From assembly GCF_011075055.1 (NCBI RefSeq), contig NC_058153.1, positions 5,518,001-5,582,000 on the forward strand: DNA of 64,000 bases. The letters run 5' to 3'. Position numbers and translations under genes: made by a program. This stretch comes from Mangifera indica (lineage: Eukaryota > Streptophyta > Magnoliopsida > Sapindales > Anacardiaceae). Positions within the stretch are counted from its first letter, which is position 1. Each line of letters opens with the position of its first letter. This document shows positions 11,622-23,369 of the stretch, piece by piece. A model generated the notes under the pieces. It did no database searches. It was not told where the DNA came from and was given only the letters and a program-made list of their open reading frames with translations.

Positions 11622-14129
11622 CTGTCACAAAGGACGATAGTAACAAGTTTAGAATAAATCAAATTATAAATGTGTAAATGAGATATAATATTGTATAAGT
11701 TATGTTTGACGAACCGGAATAATCACTGAAGACGTCGACGGAGAAGATCGCATGTGAAGTGATCCATCGTCGCCGACATCCTGTATCAGTATTAGCAATT
11801 AATATTAATTAATCGAAAAGTTATATTTAACGGGATTAATAGATGTATAATCAAATAATTCATATATAACATTTATTTCAAAATGACGTTCTAATTACCT
11901 GAACCATCGTATGAGGTGCCATCGAGAAAACCTCATGCGATGATATATAATCGCTAATATCAACAGTCAATATCATATCTTCTCGGGATGGTCTCTCATC
12001 AAATAACCGACGCTGTAATAATTTTAACATATTAAAATATATTTCAAAAGTAACATTTTTAAAATACTATAAGCAATTAACACTCACATCGACAACAGGT
12101 GGAGACGGGAACGTGAAAGCCCCTGTCGATACTCCGTCACCATCGTCCCGAGATGGCTGTAATATAATTTACAATTATTATAAGATTACATATGATTGCG
12201 TATATAAATAGATGAAACATATTATAAAATATTAACTTTTTTACCTGTCTGACAGTGTCTGTGTGGTGATGAGAGTGTCCGACCTCCGTACGAGTCGTCG
12301 TATCCACTATACGACTCAATCTATCCTCTATAAGAGTCATCCTACCCTCGATGCAACTAAACCTATCCTCCATCCTAGCCTCTAATCCAATAAGTCGATC
12401 TAAGATAAGATTTCCCCATCGAGCCAATGCAGCATCAAAATGATGAATGGAGAAATCTGATCGAGTGGTAGGAGGATCATCTGATATCTGCTCAGTGGTA
12501 GGGGGCCTAAGCATGGGATCCGGTGATATGTGCTCGATGGTAGGAGGCCTAGGCCCGGGATCGGGTGATATAAGCTCCTCGATAGGGTCGCTGATCGGGC
12601 ACGTGGGAGGGGGCTGAACAGAAGCTTCAATAGGAGGAGGAACAACGATCGGAGAACTAACGTCACGAGGACTCGATGGTGCACCTCCTGACGTCGAAGA
12701 AGATCGACTATCCGACATCCCTGTATATCGGACGATATCCTCATACCACTCCGTATCTCTCTCAACCGGAGATAAATCTAATGGAAAATTAACATCATCC
12801 TACAAGATATTTATTTTAAGTATTTATTATTGTCATATCCAGAGTATATGTTAATACTGAATAAATTAGTACTTACTGGATCTTCAGTGAAGATAGCGGA
12901 GATAGAATCCCATCCCGGAATGTCCTTCGTGTGCCATCTCAACATCCGGGCGGCTCCCACATGCGGCGACTCCTCTACCCATCGAAATAACGAGTCCAGC
13001 GTCTCGTAAATCCAAAACTACAATATCAATATAAATCGACTATTTTATATATTTACACTCATATTAAACTAATTTTTTTTAAACATTCATTTTTTGTTTG
13101 AATTAATAAATATAATAATTACCTGAAATGCTAATGGAAATCCCATAATGCCATACTACTTAAGCTGATTTTCCTTTTTCTTTTTCGGACCAGAATCTAT
13201 AAAAATTCGGGAGATGTTATCGCATATAGAGCGATATGTCATCTGCCACACTCGTACTCCCCACGGGTATGCATTAAACTCATCCAGATGATCAACTAAT
13301 TGTAATATCTTTTGGGAAATTGTTTTCCTCAAGTCACTCCCTAATAACCCCATGTGAAGATAAAACAACAATGCTAACTTAACTGCATCAGTGTCATCCT
13401 CCCCCCACGGTCTCTGCTGGAAAACACGACTCAAATCAGCATATGTAACTGATTTACAGCCGTGAAAATATGTCTGGAGGATCCGATCTATAGCCTTCGA
13501 TGGAATGTAGAGGTCGATATCTACCAAATGACTAAATCGAAGGCCTGTCATAATAGCAAACTCATACGCACTGAATCTGACATCCACGTCGTTAACCCGA
13601 AACCATAACTCCTCTCCCGAAGTCACCTTATTTACCGCTCGAAGGATGAAGGAATGTATTAAGACCCCACTAAATCGACTATCCTTCAACTCTAGGAAGT
13701 GTCCGAAGCATGTACGTCGAAACATTTGTAATTGTCTCTCTGTTAATAATTTTTTGATCACGGCTCCAATATCTTTATATCCACGTGTAGTAACTTGAGC
13801 CTTGAAGTGTTTTTCGAGAGGAAATCGCAGTTCATCTTTGCTTTCGTCTCTTTTTCTCTTTTGTACAGCTACCTGTATGAAAATTAAATTACAATTATAT
13901 TAAATTTATATAAATTTTATGGAAGAAATTATTCAATTTCATACATAGAGGCCTTATTTGAAAAAATAGATATCAAATTCGAATTCTACACGTCAAAAAA
14001 CCTTAAGATGGTTAAATTTTAATTTAATCGCATATGAAAAATATCAAAAAAGCCCTAAAATTTAATAGAATTGCATTCTGCCCCCCTGATTCTAACCAGA
14101 GGAAACGCATGCTGGATAACTCTGAAAAA

Positions 14130-14420
14130 CAGCAATTTGGCCCACCACGCGAATTCGCGCAGCAACCTCGCGAATTCGCGCGTCCACCGCACGAATTCGA
14201 GGGGTTGACCGTAAGTTTGCCAGCCCACCAAGTTTTCTAATTTCTAATATTGCCCACCACACGATGAAATACGCAGTTTCACCCCCAACCACACGATTCC
14301 GTGTAGTCCACGAAGTTTGAAAAGTTCAAAACACCTCCCCGTCTACACGAATTCTGACCACACGAATTCGTGTGGTCACTGCGCCATTCGCGTGGTGACT
14401 GCCGAATTCGTGTGGCCACG
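14130..14420. repeat. Cluster of GAATTC-centred palindromes near the MULE right end
   Basis: Within 290 bases there are at least seven copies or near copies of a palindrome of the type ccacacgaattcgtgtgg: cgcgaattcgcg at about 14147 and 14170, gcacgaattcga at about 14190, then acacgaattc, cacacgaattcgtgtg and ccgaattcgtgtgg at 14335-14420, with decayed versions (acacgatt, ccattcgcg) between. The region lies in intron 1 of the Ulp1-like gene and is clearly richer in GC than its surroundings. No such cluster is seen at the left end. Confidence 0.75.
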
Positions 14421-14880
14421 TTTCACCTTCCAAACTTCGTTTTTCAAACTCCATTTCAACAACAATCAACTCTACACCTAATCTAACATAAAAACCCTAA
14501 CATAATTCATCACAATCAGCAAACAATCAAGTATTTTACACCCAAATTTCAAACCGAACCCTAACGCAATTTACACCCAAATTTCACATCAAATCGCTCA
14601 AATTGTGAAATGAAATGCATAAAGAGATGACAAAGGTTGTTTTACTAACCTTTTTGTCCATCGTCGTTGCCGAAAAAGTCGAAAAAATCGCCGGATAAAG
14701 TCGGAGTTGCCGAGTGCGTGAAACGTGAGTTCAAAACGGACTGTTTTCGTGTGTTTGGCTTTTGTGCGCGTGGTTATGGAGTATTTTGAGTGGAGGGGCA
14801 TTTTCGTCTCTTCGCAATTTTGGGGCATTTTCATTTAATGTTAAAAGTTTGGGGTAATTTCGTTTTGCCCCTTAATCTTT

Positions 14881-14911
14881 GGGGTAATTATTTTAATTTC
14901 CCTTATTAAAA
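14881..14911. repeat. MULE right terminal inverted repeat and target duplication
   Basis: Right inverted repeat 14881-14902 and exact copy of TTATTAAAA at 14903-14911. Three mismatches separate the two terminal repeats over 22 bases. Confidence 0.93.
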
Positions 14912-15916
14912 CTTTCTGGTGTCCATTATTCATAATAAATGTTGAAAGGTGTGTAGTATTTAGTATAGGCCAAAAGATTCATTCCCCCTGAGGTTTGTTA
15001 CGTAAGTTTTCAAAACTTAAATTTTAGTTTGTTTGTTAATTAATTTTTATTATTTTAATTTTAAAAATTATTCTTTCATATTTATCATTTAAAGTTTTCA
15101 TATTTACATTAAAAAATATATAGCTTAATTTTAAAATATCAAAATCTTAAATGATAAGATGAAAAAATAATTTTTTTAAAATTAAGATAAAGAAAAATTA
15201 TTAATTTTTTAAATAGTTGTCTTTGACCATTTGATAAATTGTTTTTTTTTTCCCAAAACAGTGAACAAAATAATGTATAAATTTATTTCCATAATGGATT
15301 TATTTTATTTTAAAAAATATTAACTTCGGTAAGATTTTGTTAGTGCTTATTTGGAAAGATGAAATAATATTTGCATTAGCCACAATTTTGTGAGGGTTCG
15401 AATTTTTATTGGTAATAATTTTAATATTAAATTTTGAATTTATTTGATATAATAATTATAAAATTAATAATTAAATTAATAATTTTACCTATTCCCTATA
15501 ATAGATTGAAACTCAAAAAGTATTTTTAATATTTATTCCAAAAATTATTCATTTTTCTCTTGAAAGCTCATCATTTGCGTCATTGGAAAATGATGTTAAT
15601 TGAGTGTGTCATCTCCTTTGAAAAATCATTGCTTACTTAGATAAGTATTTTGGCCAATTAGTTGGACATTTACGATTACGACAAAGCAATTTGCCTAAAC
15701 TTGTTTTATTACTCTAAGGATCTGCATCACGCCTGTCTTTTTGGATTATCCTACGCCATGTTTGCCTCTACTTCTTTTGCTCCAATCATCATTCTCCCAC
15801 TGTTTCCAAATTATAAAGGTGATTCCCAATTTATACATTAATAGCCAATTATTTAGTTAAATACAAAATAATCTTAGACTTTTTATATTTCTTTGTAAAA
15901 AAGCCATTATAATTAA
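14912..15916. other. Intergenic AT-rich stretch between MULE and copia element
   Basis: No coding potential. A segment around 15340-15500 (ggttcgaatttttat, then gatataataattataa) resembles the SINE-like family seen at 23.4 kb and 45.3 kb, but is too decayed to set ends. Confidence 0.45.
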
Positions 15917-15921
15917 TAACT

Positions 15922-16262
15922 TGTTATAAAATTAATTAAGCAAGTATAAAAGATAAAGAAATGAAAGGAAGAAATAACAAAGGAGAAGAGAGCAAGGCTA
16001 TGAAACTTTATTTCCGGATGAAGAAAAGAGAAGAGAAATCTATATTTACATGAAGAGAGGAGGGGGGATTTATAGGCAATTTGCCGCCCCTCCAGTCAAC
16101 AAAGGAAGCAAATTTCCAAGCCAATTTTCCAATTTCATTAATGCATTCACACTCCTTTGGTTTCTCCTGCGTAAGCCTTGCCATTTTCTTCTTGCTCTAA
16201 TAAATGAATTCCCACTGCCTTTTTTGACTTGCTTTGGTGGAAAGCCACCTGGCTTTTTAACA
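15922..16262 (-). repeat. 3' LTR of the copia element
   Basis: 341 bases from tgttataaaatta to ggctttttaaca. It aligns without gaps to 21779-22119. The open frame inside it exists in both LTRs only because they are copies of one sequence. Confidence 0.95.
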
Positions 16263-16561
16263 CTCCCTCTTGAATTTTCACCACTTACAGATAATTATAT
16301 TAACTTTGTTAAGAAAAAACCCAATGGGATAAAAACCAAAGCAAAAGAACGCAAAGGAACATAATTATTAAATGTCCTGTAAGTTGGCATTAGACGTGCT
16401 TAAACTATCTCATTAAAAACCTTACTAGGAAAACCCAGTGGGACAAAACTTAGTGAAGGAAAAAAGAGTACAGTGCACCTTTTGTCCAATATTTGATAAA
16501 CTTCAAAATTTTGCCTGATGAATTCTGCCCCTGATGAACGCTCTCCCTCTTTGTAGTAGAA

Positions 16562-19500
16562 TTAACTTGGTTGCTTGTTGAGCCGCCTCATACCGATGTT
16601 ATACATTAACTTCTCAAATGTTGATGTCGGTAATGTCTTAGTGAACAAATCTGCAAGATTCTCATTAGATCTTATTTGTTTGACATCAATCTTTTTACTC
16701 TGCTGGAGCTCATGAGTGTAAAAGAACTTCGGTGAGATATGTTTGGTTTTGTCTCCTTTGATGTACCCACCTCTAATTTGGGCTGTACATGTTGCATTGT
16801 CTTCATATAATATGGAATGAGTGTTTGTTGTAGAAGGAAGACTGCATACATTCTGAATATGATGGATGACAGACTGTAACCATATACATTCTCGGCCGGC
16901 TTCATGGAGAGCTAAAATTTCTGAATGGTTTGAAGAAGTTGCAACCAAGGTCTGCTTGGTGGAGCGTCATGATATAGTTGTGTCATTATAAGTAAAAATA
17001 TATCCCGTTTGTGAACGACCCTTATGGGGGTCAGAAAGATAACCAGCATCTGCATATCCAATCAAACTAGGATTTTTAGGGGATTTAACAGAATAGAATA
17101 ATCCCAAATATTTAGTTCCACATAGGTAACGGAGTATATGTTTGATTCCATTTCAATGGCGACGGGTTGGTGCAGAGCTAAATCCGGCCAATAAATTAAC
17201 TGCGAAGGATATATCCGGTTTCGTGCATTGGACCAAATATAATAAGGCTCCAATGACATTAAAATATGGTACTTCAGGACCAAGTATCTTTTCATCTTCT
17301 TCTTTAGGACGAAATGGATCCTTTTTTGGATCAAAAGACCGAACAACCATTGGGGTGCTCAAAAGATAAGTCTTATCCATATTAAAACGTTTTAATAATT
17401 TTTCAATATACGCTGATTGATGGATAAGTATTCCATTTGAATTGTGCTCGATCTGCAGGCCGAGACAATATTTTGTTTTCCCCAAATCCTTCATTTCAAA
17501 TTCTTTTTTCAGATATTCAGCAGTTTTTGAGAGCTCTTTAGGAGTCTCAATTAAATTCATGTCATCAACATAAACTGCTACAATAGCAAATCTCGATTCT
17601 GATCTTCTGATAAAGACACATGGGCATATAGGGTCTTCACATAACCCTCTTTTTTCAAATATTCACTGAGGCGATTGTATCACATACGTTCGGTTTGTTT
17701 TAATCTGTACAATGATCGTTGTAATTTAATTGAGTACAAGCCTCTTGAATTGACCCTTTTTGCTTCAGACAATTTGTATCCTTCAGGGAGTTTCATATAA
17801 ATTTCAGCGTCTAAATTTCCATACAAATAAACAGTAACTATGTCCATTAGACACATATCCAGTCCTTCATAGACTGTTAAACTGATTAAATATCTGAATG
17901 TAATTATATCCATCACAGGTGCATATGTTTCATCAAAGTCTATACCGGGCCTTTGGGAAAAGCCTTGGGCTACAAGCCTAGCTTTATATCTAGCAATTTC
18001 ATTTTTCTCATTTCTTTTTCTCACAAAAACCCATTTATATCCAACGGGTTATACGTCTTCAGGTGTTGGAACTACAGGCCTAAACACTTGACGTTTTGCT
18101 AGAGAAGTTAATTCTGTTTGAATTGCTTCTTCCCATTTAGGCCAATCATGTCTTTGTTTGCACTCAGCTATAGTACGTGGTTCAAAATCATCATCATTCA
18201 GAATTTCAGTAGCTACTGCAAATGAGAATATATCATCAACTATAATTGTTTCACGATTCCACATTTTTTGTGTATGAACATAATTTAAAGATATTTCAAT
18301 ATTCTCATTTTCCTGTTCTTCAGGATTTTGTACCACTTCAGAGGTTTGTGTCACTTCAAGGACTTGTGCCACTTTAGGGGTTTGAGTCTCTTCAGGGACC
18401 GTAACCTCTTCTAAAGGAATATTTGTTTGATTATTTGCTTTTCTTTTTCGAGGAACAGTGTCCTTCGATCCAACAGGTCTACCACGCTTTTGGCGTGAGG
18501 TAGATGGATCAGTCATGGCTCGAATGGACTGTTCAGCAGTCACATTAATTCTTGCTGGTGTATTAGCAGCTAGAACATGTGATCTTGTCACTTTTGCCAT
18601 ATCAACAAATGCATCAGGCATTTGGTTGGCAATAATTTGTAATCGCACTATCCTTTGCACTTCAGTTTCACTTTGGGATGTGCGAAGATCTAAATGAGAC
18701 ATGGTAGGTACATACCAAGTAAGTTTATGCCTAACTTCATGAGGCATTTTCTTTTCTCCTAAAGATGGAAAAGTTATCTCATCAAAGTGACAATCTGTAA
18801 ATCGTGCAGTAAAAAGATCACCTGTTAATGGTTCCAGATACCTGATAATAGATAGTGAATTATATCCAACATATATTTTCAAACGACGTTGGGGTCCCAT
18901 TTTTGTGCGTTGAGGGGACGCAATAGGGACATATACAACACAACCAAATATTCTCAAATGAGATACATTAGGTTGGTAACCAAGAACCAATTGCAGGGGA
19001 GAATATTGATGATAAGAAGAAGGTCGCAAGCGAATTAACGCTGCAACATGTAATATAGCATGTCCCCGCATAGAAGTAGGTAATTGACTTTTTAATAATA
19101 AAGTGCATGTAATTACCTGGAGTCGTTTGATAAGAAACTCAGCTAATCCATTCTGTGTGTGGACATGTAAGACTGGATGTTCAACCTCAATCCCCATAGA
19201 TATGCAATAATCATCAAATATTTTGGATGTAAATTCACCAGCATTATCTAGCCGTATTGACTTGATCGAATAATCTGTGAAATGTGTCTTTAATTTGATA
19301 ATTTGTGCTAATAGTTTAGCAAATACAACATTTCGAGTAGGCAATAAACAAACATGAGACCATCGTGCAGATGCATCAATTAAGACCATAAAATAACGAA
19401 ATGACCCACTTGGTGGATGAATGGGTCTACATATATCCCCTTGAATCCTTTGCAGGAATGATGGGGATTCACCTCCAATTTTGGAGGGAGATTGTCTTAT

Positions 19501-20118
19501 TACTAATTTACCTTGAGTACAGTCAGTGCAGAATTGTTCACTAGACAATAAAATTTTATGATTCTGTAATGTATGTCCATGTGAATTTTCAATAATCCTA
19601 TGCATCATTGTAGATCCTGGGTGGCCTAAACGATCATACTAAAGCATAAATGCTTTTGGATCAACAAACTTTTGGTTCAATACTGCGTAGGTTTCAATTG
19701 CCTTTATGATTGTATAATACAATCCAGATGATAAAACAGACAATTTTTCTAGTATAAGCCTTCTTCCGGAGGCATTACTAGTTATACAGATGAATTTTGT
19801 ACCATTTTCACTCATGGTTTCAAGATGATAACCATTTTTTCTTATATCTTTAAAACTCAGTAGATTTCTTCTGGATTTACTTGAACATAATGCATCATTG
19901 ATACTTAATTTGGTCCTATTATTTAATATAATTGTGGCTCCTCCGGAGCCTTCTATCAGATCAATTGATCCGGATATGATAGTTACTTTAGCTTCAATTA
20001 ATGCTAAAGATAAGAAAAAATTCTTTTTCTTAAGAATTGTGTGTGTTGTTGCACTATCCGCCAAACATATGTCTCTCACATCAGCTTTTGAAGTCAACGC
20101 TTCAATTTTGGAGTCCAT
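16562..20118 (-). pseudogene. Copia pol polyprotein remnant (protease, integrase, RT, RNase H)
   Basis: Fragments run leftward. Protease, 20118-19639: LADSATTHT active-site region. A TAG at 19640-19638 interrupts the usual LWHDRLGHPG (here LML-stop-YDRLGHPG). Integrase, 19637-18060: His-Cys zinc region (CTDCTQGKL) and the D, D, E residues in GDICRPIHP, IRLDNAGEF and NGLAEFL. Reverse transcriptase, 18024-17153: begins YKARLVAQGFSQRPGIDF, frameshifted near 17650, with an intact YVDD box at about 17570-17559. RNase H, 16948-16562: ends ENLADLFTKTLPTSTFEKL. Several stops and frameshifts make it non-functional. Confidence 0.93.
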
Positions 20119-21778
20119 TTCCTTTCATTTAAAAATTACGTTAGTTATAACGTATACAAAATATTGAAAAGAAGAAAGCATGACAATAAAATACAAAATA
20201 ATATGCATGACTCCAAATAAATATATATGATGGATTTAATTATAAAAATTTTGGGCATTTCATACTCATAATAACTACTTTGCGTTCACTTCAGGGAACG
20301 ATACATAACGAGAAAATATTAATTCAGAATTTTCTTTTCCGATATTGCTACTACAGGAGCATAAAATAAAATGTGGGAAATATTTTATCTTCCACATTCA
20401 AGAAAAGATTTTGAATATTACAGAGTTATACTAAATATAAAGTTATTAGGAGTATTATTAAATTTGATGTTCAAATCTATCTTTCAAATTTCTCCACAAA
20501 TTTAATGGATTTATTATTATATCCATATTTCGGCTTGCAATCCTTCAGGGATATGACGCCTAAAAATAATAGCCTTGTATTTGTCATTCTGGGACCTTTT
20601 ATTTAGTTAGTTTTTCAGGCTCATAAATTCTAGGTGGAGACTCATGCAAAAAGCCCATTTAATATTATCCATCTAATTTTAAGAACTTCGGGTTCAATTA
20701 TTGTCATATTTACAAAACTTTTGGTTTTGTAGACAATATATATGAGTTAATCTTTGAAACTTCAGGTTCAAATATTATCTTATATGTACAAAATAGCTAA
20801 TTTTGTAGGAGAAATATTGGAATTAATTTTGGAAGCTTTAGGTCCATATATTATCCCATATCTACAAAACTTCTGGTTTTGTAATTAATATTCAAAATAT
20901 TATAATACATATTCTGATTATGTTTTGGACTTCAAGTCTATATTTTTCACACTTTATGCAAACTTTAGGTTGCAAAGGTAATATCATTATTAAAATAAAG
21001 ACTTTGATTAAACTGGAGACTTCTGGCCCATATATATTAAACTGGGGACTTCTGGCCCATATATATGTATTCTCATGATTTTACAAACTTCAAGTTGTAA
21101 ATCATAAAACTCGAAACTTCGGGCCCATATATATGATTTTCTCACGATTTTACAAGCTTCAGGTTGTAAATCGGATATAAATAAAAATAAAAATTCAAAT
21201 AAATAAAGATGCGAATAAATAAATATTCAAATAAATGGAATACAATAAAAATAAACATTTAAATAATATCAGAACTTCCAGTCCAGATTCTTGGTTTTGT
21301 AAGCTTCAGGTTACAAATAATATTTATGACTTCAGGTCACAAATTATAATTTCGTAAACTTCGGGTTACGAATGATTTCAAGATTTCAGATCCAGATTCA
21401 TGATATTCAGGATTGCAGGTCCAGATTCATAATTTTGTAAACTTCAAGTTACAAATAAGATTCAGAACTTCAAGTCCAAATTTATGATATTTCAGACTTC
21501 AAGTTTAATTCATAATTTTGTAAACTTCATGTTACAAATAATATGCAGGACTTCAGGTCCAGATTCAAAAGTTTCAGGACTTCAGGTCCAGATTTATAAT
21601 TTTGCAAACTTTGGGTTGTAAATAGAGTACAATTATAAAGAAAAATTAAGCAGAAATATAACAGACATTAAAAGTCAACTGAGACATCACAACTGGGATA
21701 TCCGTATTTATAATATTTAAGCAGCATAACGGTATAATATAAAGATATAATATACTTGAACTGATCGTATTGATAATG
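20119..21778 (-). repeat. Copia leader made of degenerate short repeats, no gag
   Basis: From about 20520 to 21610 the same phrases recur: acttc(a/g)ggtccagattc, ttttgtaaacttcaggttac and aatttataattttg, in loose units of roughly 30-60 bases. One copy pair near 21010 and 21040 is nearly exact (aaactgg(a/g)gacttctggccc). No frame in this 1.6 kb resembles a copia gag. Confidence 0.7.
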
Positions 21779-22119
21779 TGTTATCAAATTAATTAAATAA
21801 GTATAAAAGATAAAGAAATGAAAGGAAGAAATAGCAAAGGAGAAGAGAGCAAGGCTATGAAACTTTATTTCCGGATGAAGAAAAGAGAAGAAAAATCTAT
21901 ATTTACATGAAGAGAGGAGGGGGGATTTATAGGCAATTTGCCGCCCCTCCAATCAACAAAGGAAGCAAATTTTCAAGCCAATTTTTCAATTTCATTAATG
22001 CATTCACTTTTCTTTGGTTTCTCCTACGTAAGTCTTGCCATTTTCTTCTTGCTCTAATAAATGAATTCCCACTACCTTTTTTGACTTGCTTTGGTGGAAA
22101 GCCACCTGGCTTTATAAGA
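21779..22119 (-). repeat. 5' LTR of the copia element
   Basis: 341 bases from tgttatcaaatta to ggctttataaga. The last bases (taaga rather than taaca) are mutated relative to the 3' copy. The sequence just inside, where the tRNA primer would bind, reads ttatcaatacgatc on the minus strand and is not the usual initiator-Met type site. Confidence 0.95.
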
Positions 22120-22124
22120 TAACT

Positions 22125-23340
22125 CAATTTTTAATTAATCATACTTCTTCAAAATTCTTTTGCGTCAAATTATTTGGCTTGGTCGGTGAAAGTCCAAGAC
22201 CCAGTTAAATAAGTGAAAAACTAAAGGACACGTGTGCGGCAGAAAATGATTCAACCAAAATGTCTAATCTTACAGACACTTAGATCAGTAATGATAATAT
22301 GAAGTGTCCTGGACAAATTTGTCTTTTCTATCAGACATCTTATTAGGCACGAGATGAATCGTGAATTTACAGTCTCTTTTTATCTTCACGAGATTTCAGT
22401 CGTACGATATACAGGAGATTTATATAATGCGCGAGTAGAGAAGACTCTGCTATTCGCATTCATGAACTAAAATATTGTGGGATAAAACGCAGCGTTTTGA
22501 GAAAGGGAAGTGGGGGAGCCAAGCAAGCAGGGTTTGTACGGACAAGTTCTAGGTAGGTGGCGAAGAATGAAGTTCAATGGGGGGGGTAGTGATGAAGGGT
22601 TTAGATGAGTCTAGAAAAATTGATAATGGTGGCGAATGTTCTCGATGTGAATGGATGCAGTAAGATTTGATAGGTTACCCACAGTGGAGTCAGCGGGCCG
22701 CCCTGAGGGTTTGACCGTGAGGATGATTGGTGATGAATAAAGTGGCTTGTGAAAAATATCTACTGATTCATGTTCCCATCACGGCAGCCTCCCTCAATTT
22801 GATTTTATTTTGGCAATTTATTTTCATTTATTATTATTATTATTATTATTATTCGACTCTTACCATAAAATAAAGTTATTAAATTTAGGATAGAGTGATG
22901 GCATTAGTTTCCTATTTTACATCTTATTATATTTTTAATTATTAATTTAATTTATAAAAATTATTGAATAAATTTAAAAATGATACTTACAATAAAAACT
23001 TTGTTTAAGAGAAAAATATTTTTGATTTTTAGGATCAAATGTTTTTATTTTTTATTTAAGAAATTATATTATTACCTATTAAAAAATATCAAATTATTAC
23101 TGGAGTTTAGATAATGTTAAATAAGAATGATATGACAGTATTTTCGTTAATAATGTTGACATAATCATTTTAGCGCATTTATATAGACAAGTCATACAAT
23201 GACGTAGATATTAAATCATAAGAAAATAATATCCACCAAACAATAAATAATTTAAAATTGTATGGATAAATAATAATAATGAAGATCCATTTTTAACTTC
23301 AATCCTACCTTAACTTAAAAAAACAATGGTAGCCATCTCT
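22125..23340. other. Intergenic stretch, no gene seen
   Basis: Moderately GC-richer DNA at about 22490-22760, then AT-rich sequence. A (TTA)n microsatellite sits at 22828-22853. Nothing could be assigned to a family. Confidence 0.5.
22828..22853. repeat. (TTA)n microsatellite
   Basis: About eight to nine perfect tta units in a row. Confidence 0.9.
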
Positions 23341-23369
23341 CATCAAATGGTAATTAAAGCAGAAAATTG

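Larger units (their letters stand above)
9730..14661 (-). pseudogene. DUF1985-Ulp1 (SUMO protease-like) gene of the MULE, catalytic Cys lost
   Basis: Fifteen exons can be traced on the minus strand, all introns GT-AG and all phase 0: 14661-14650, 13872-13123, 13017-12877, 12799-12245, 12156-12088, 12012-11899, 11780-11715, 11621-11556, 11472-11392, 11307-11242, 11158-11036, 10948-10874, 10779-10522, 10435-10205, 10128-9730. Conceptual length is about 1001 aa. Exon 2 holds a DUF1985 domain (FSGVLIHSFIL, WFRVNDVDVRFS, LDEFNAYPWG). Exon 4 is Pro-rich, then a helical stretch. The last exons form a C48 (Ulp1) peptidase domain with His (NAHWVAG, 10098-10096), Asp (TVYDS, 10047-10045) and Gln (IPQQ). 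The nucleophile position reads GDYGVF, so Tyr (9858-9856) replaces Cys. A TAG at 13158-13156 interrupts exon 2 (LK-stop-YGIMGF). C48 enzymes cleave SUMO-type conjugates; this one should be inactive. Confidence 0.9.
5581..14902. mobile_element. Mutator-like element (MULE) with MURA and Ulp1-like genes, 9.3 kb
   Basis: Both ends are defined to the base. The element starts gggaaatttaaataaatacc and ends with the inverse of gggaaattaaaataattacc; the terminal inverted repeats are only about 22 bases, 19 identical. It is flanked by perfect 9-bp direct repeats TTATTAAAA (5572-5580 and 14903-14911), the Mutator hallmark. Inside, a MURA transposase gene runs rightward (6591-9211) and a DUF1985-Ulp1 gene runs leftward (14661-9730); the two converge with about 520 bases between stops. 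MULEs with Ulp1-like cargo are known in plants. Both genes carry one nonsense codon, so this copy is probably not autonomous. It lies about 640 bases upstream of the RFS6 TATA box. Confidence 0.95.
15922..22119 (-). mobile_element. Full-length Ty1/copia retrotransposon, decayed pol, no gag seen
   Basis: Two 341-bp direct repeats, 15922-16262 (3' LTR) and 21779-22119 (5' LTR), begin tgttat and end taaca/taaga. They are flanked by a 5-bp target duplication TAACT (15917-15921 and 22120-22124). A purine tract (aagagggag, minus strand, 16271-16263) lies directly inside the 3' LTR. Pol remnants read leftward in the order protease, integrase, reverse transcriptase, RNase H, which defines copia. By eye the LTRs differ at about 16 of 341 positions, mostly transitions. 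No gag-like sequence was found between the 5' LTR and the protease. Confidence 0.95.

Noticed and set aside
15395..15420. tRNA gene suggested by ggttcgaat
   Set aside because: Only a B-box-like string is present; no acceptor stem or A-box partner could be found, and a decayed SINE explains it better.
16050..16364. 104-aa frame in the copia LTR, seen again at 21907
   Set aside because: Present twice only because the LTRs are copies; it runs past the LTR end and has no features of a real protein.
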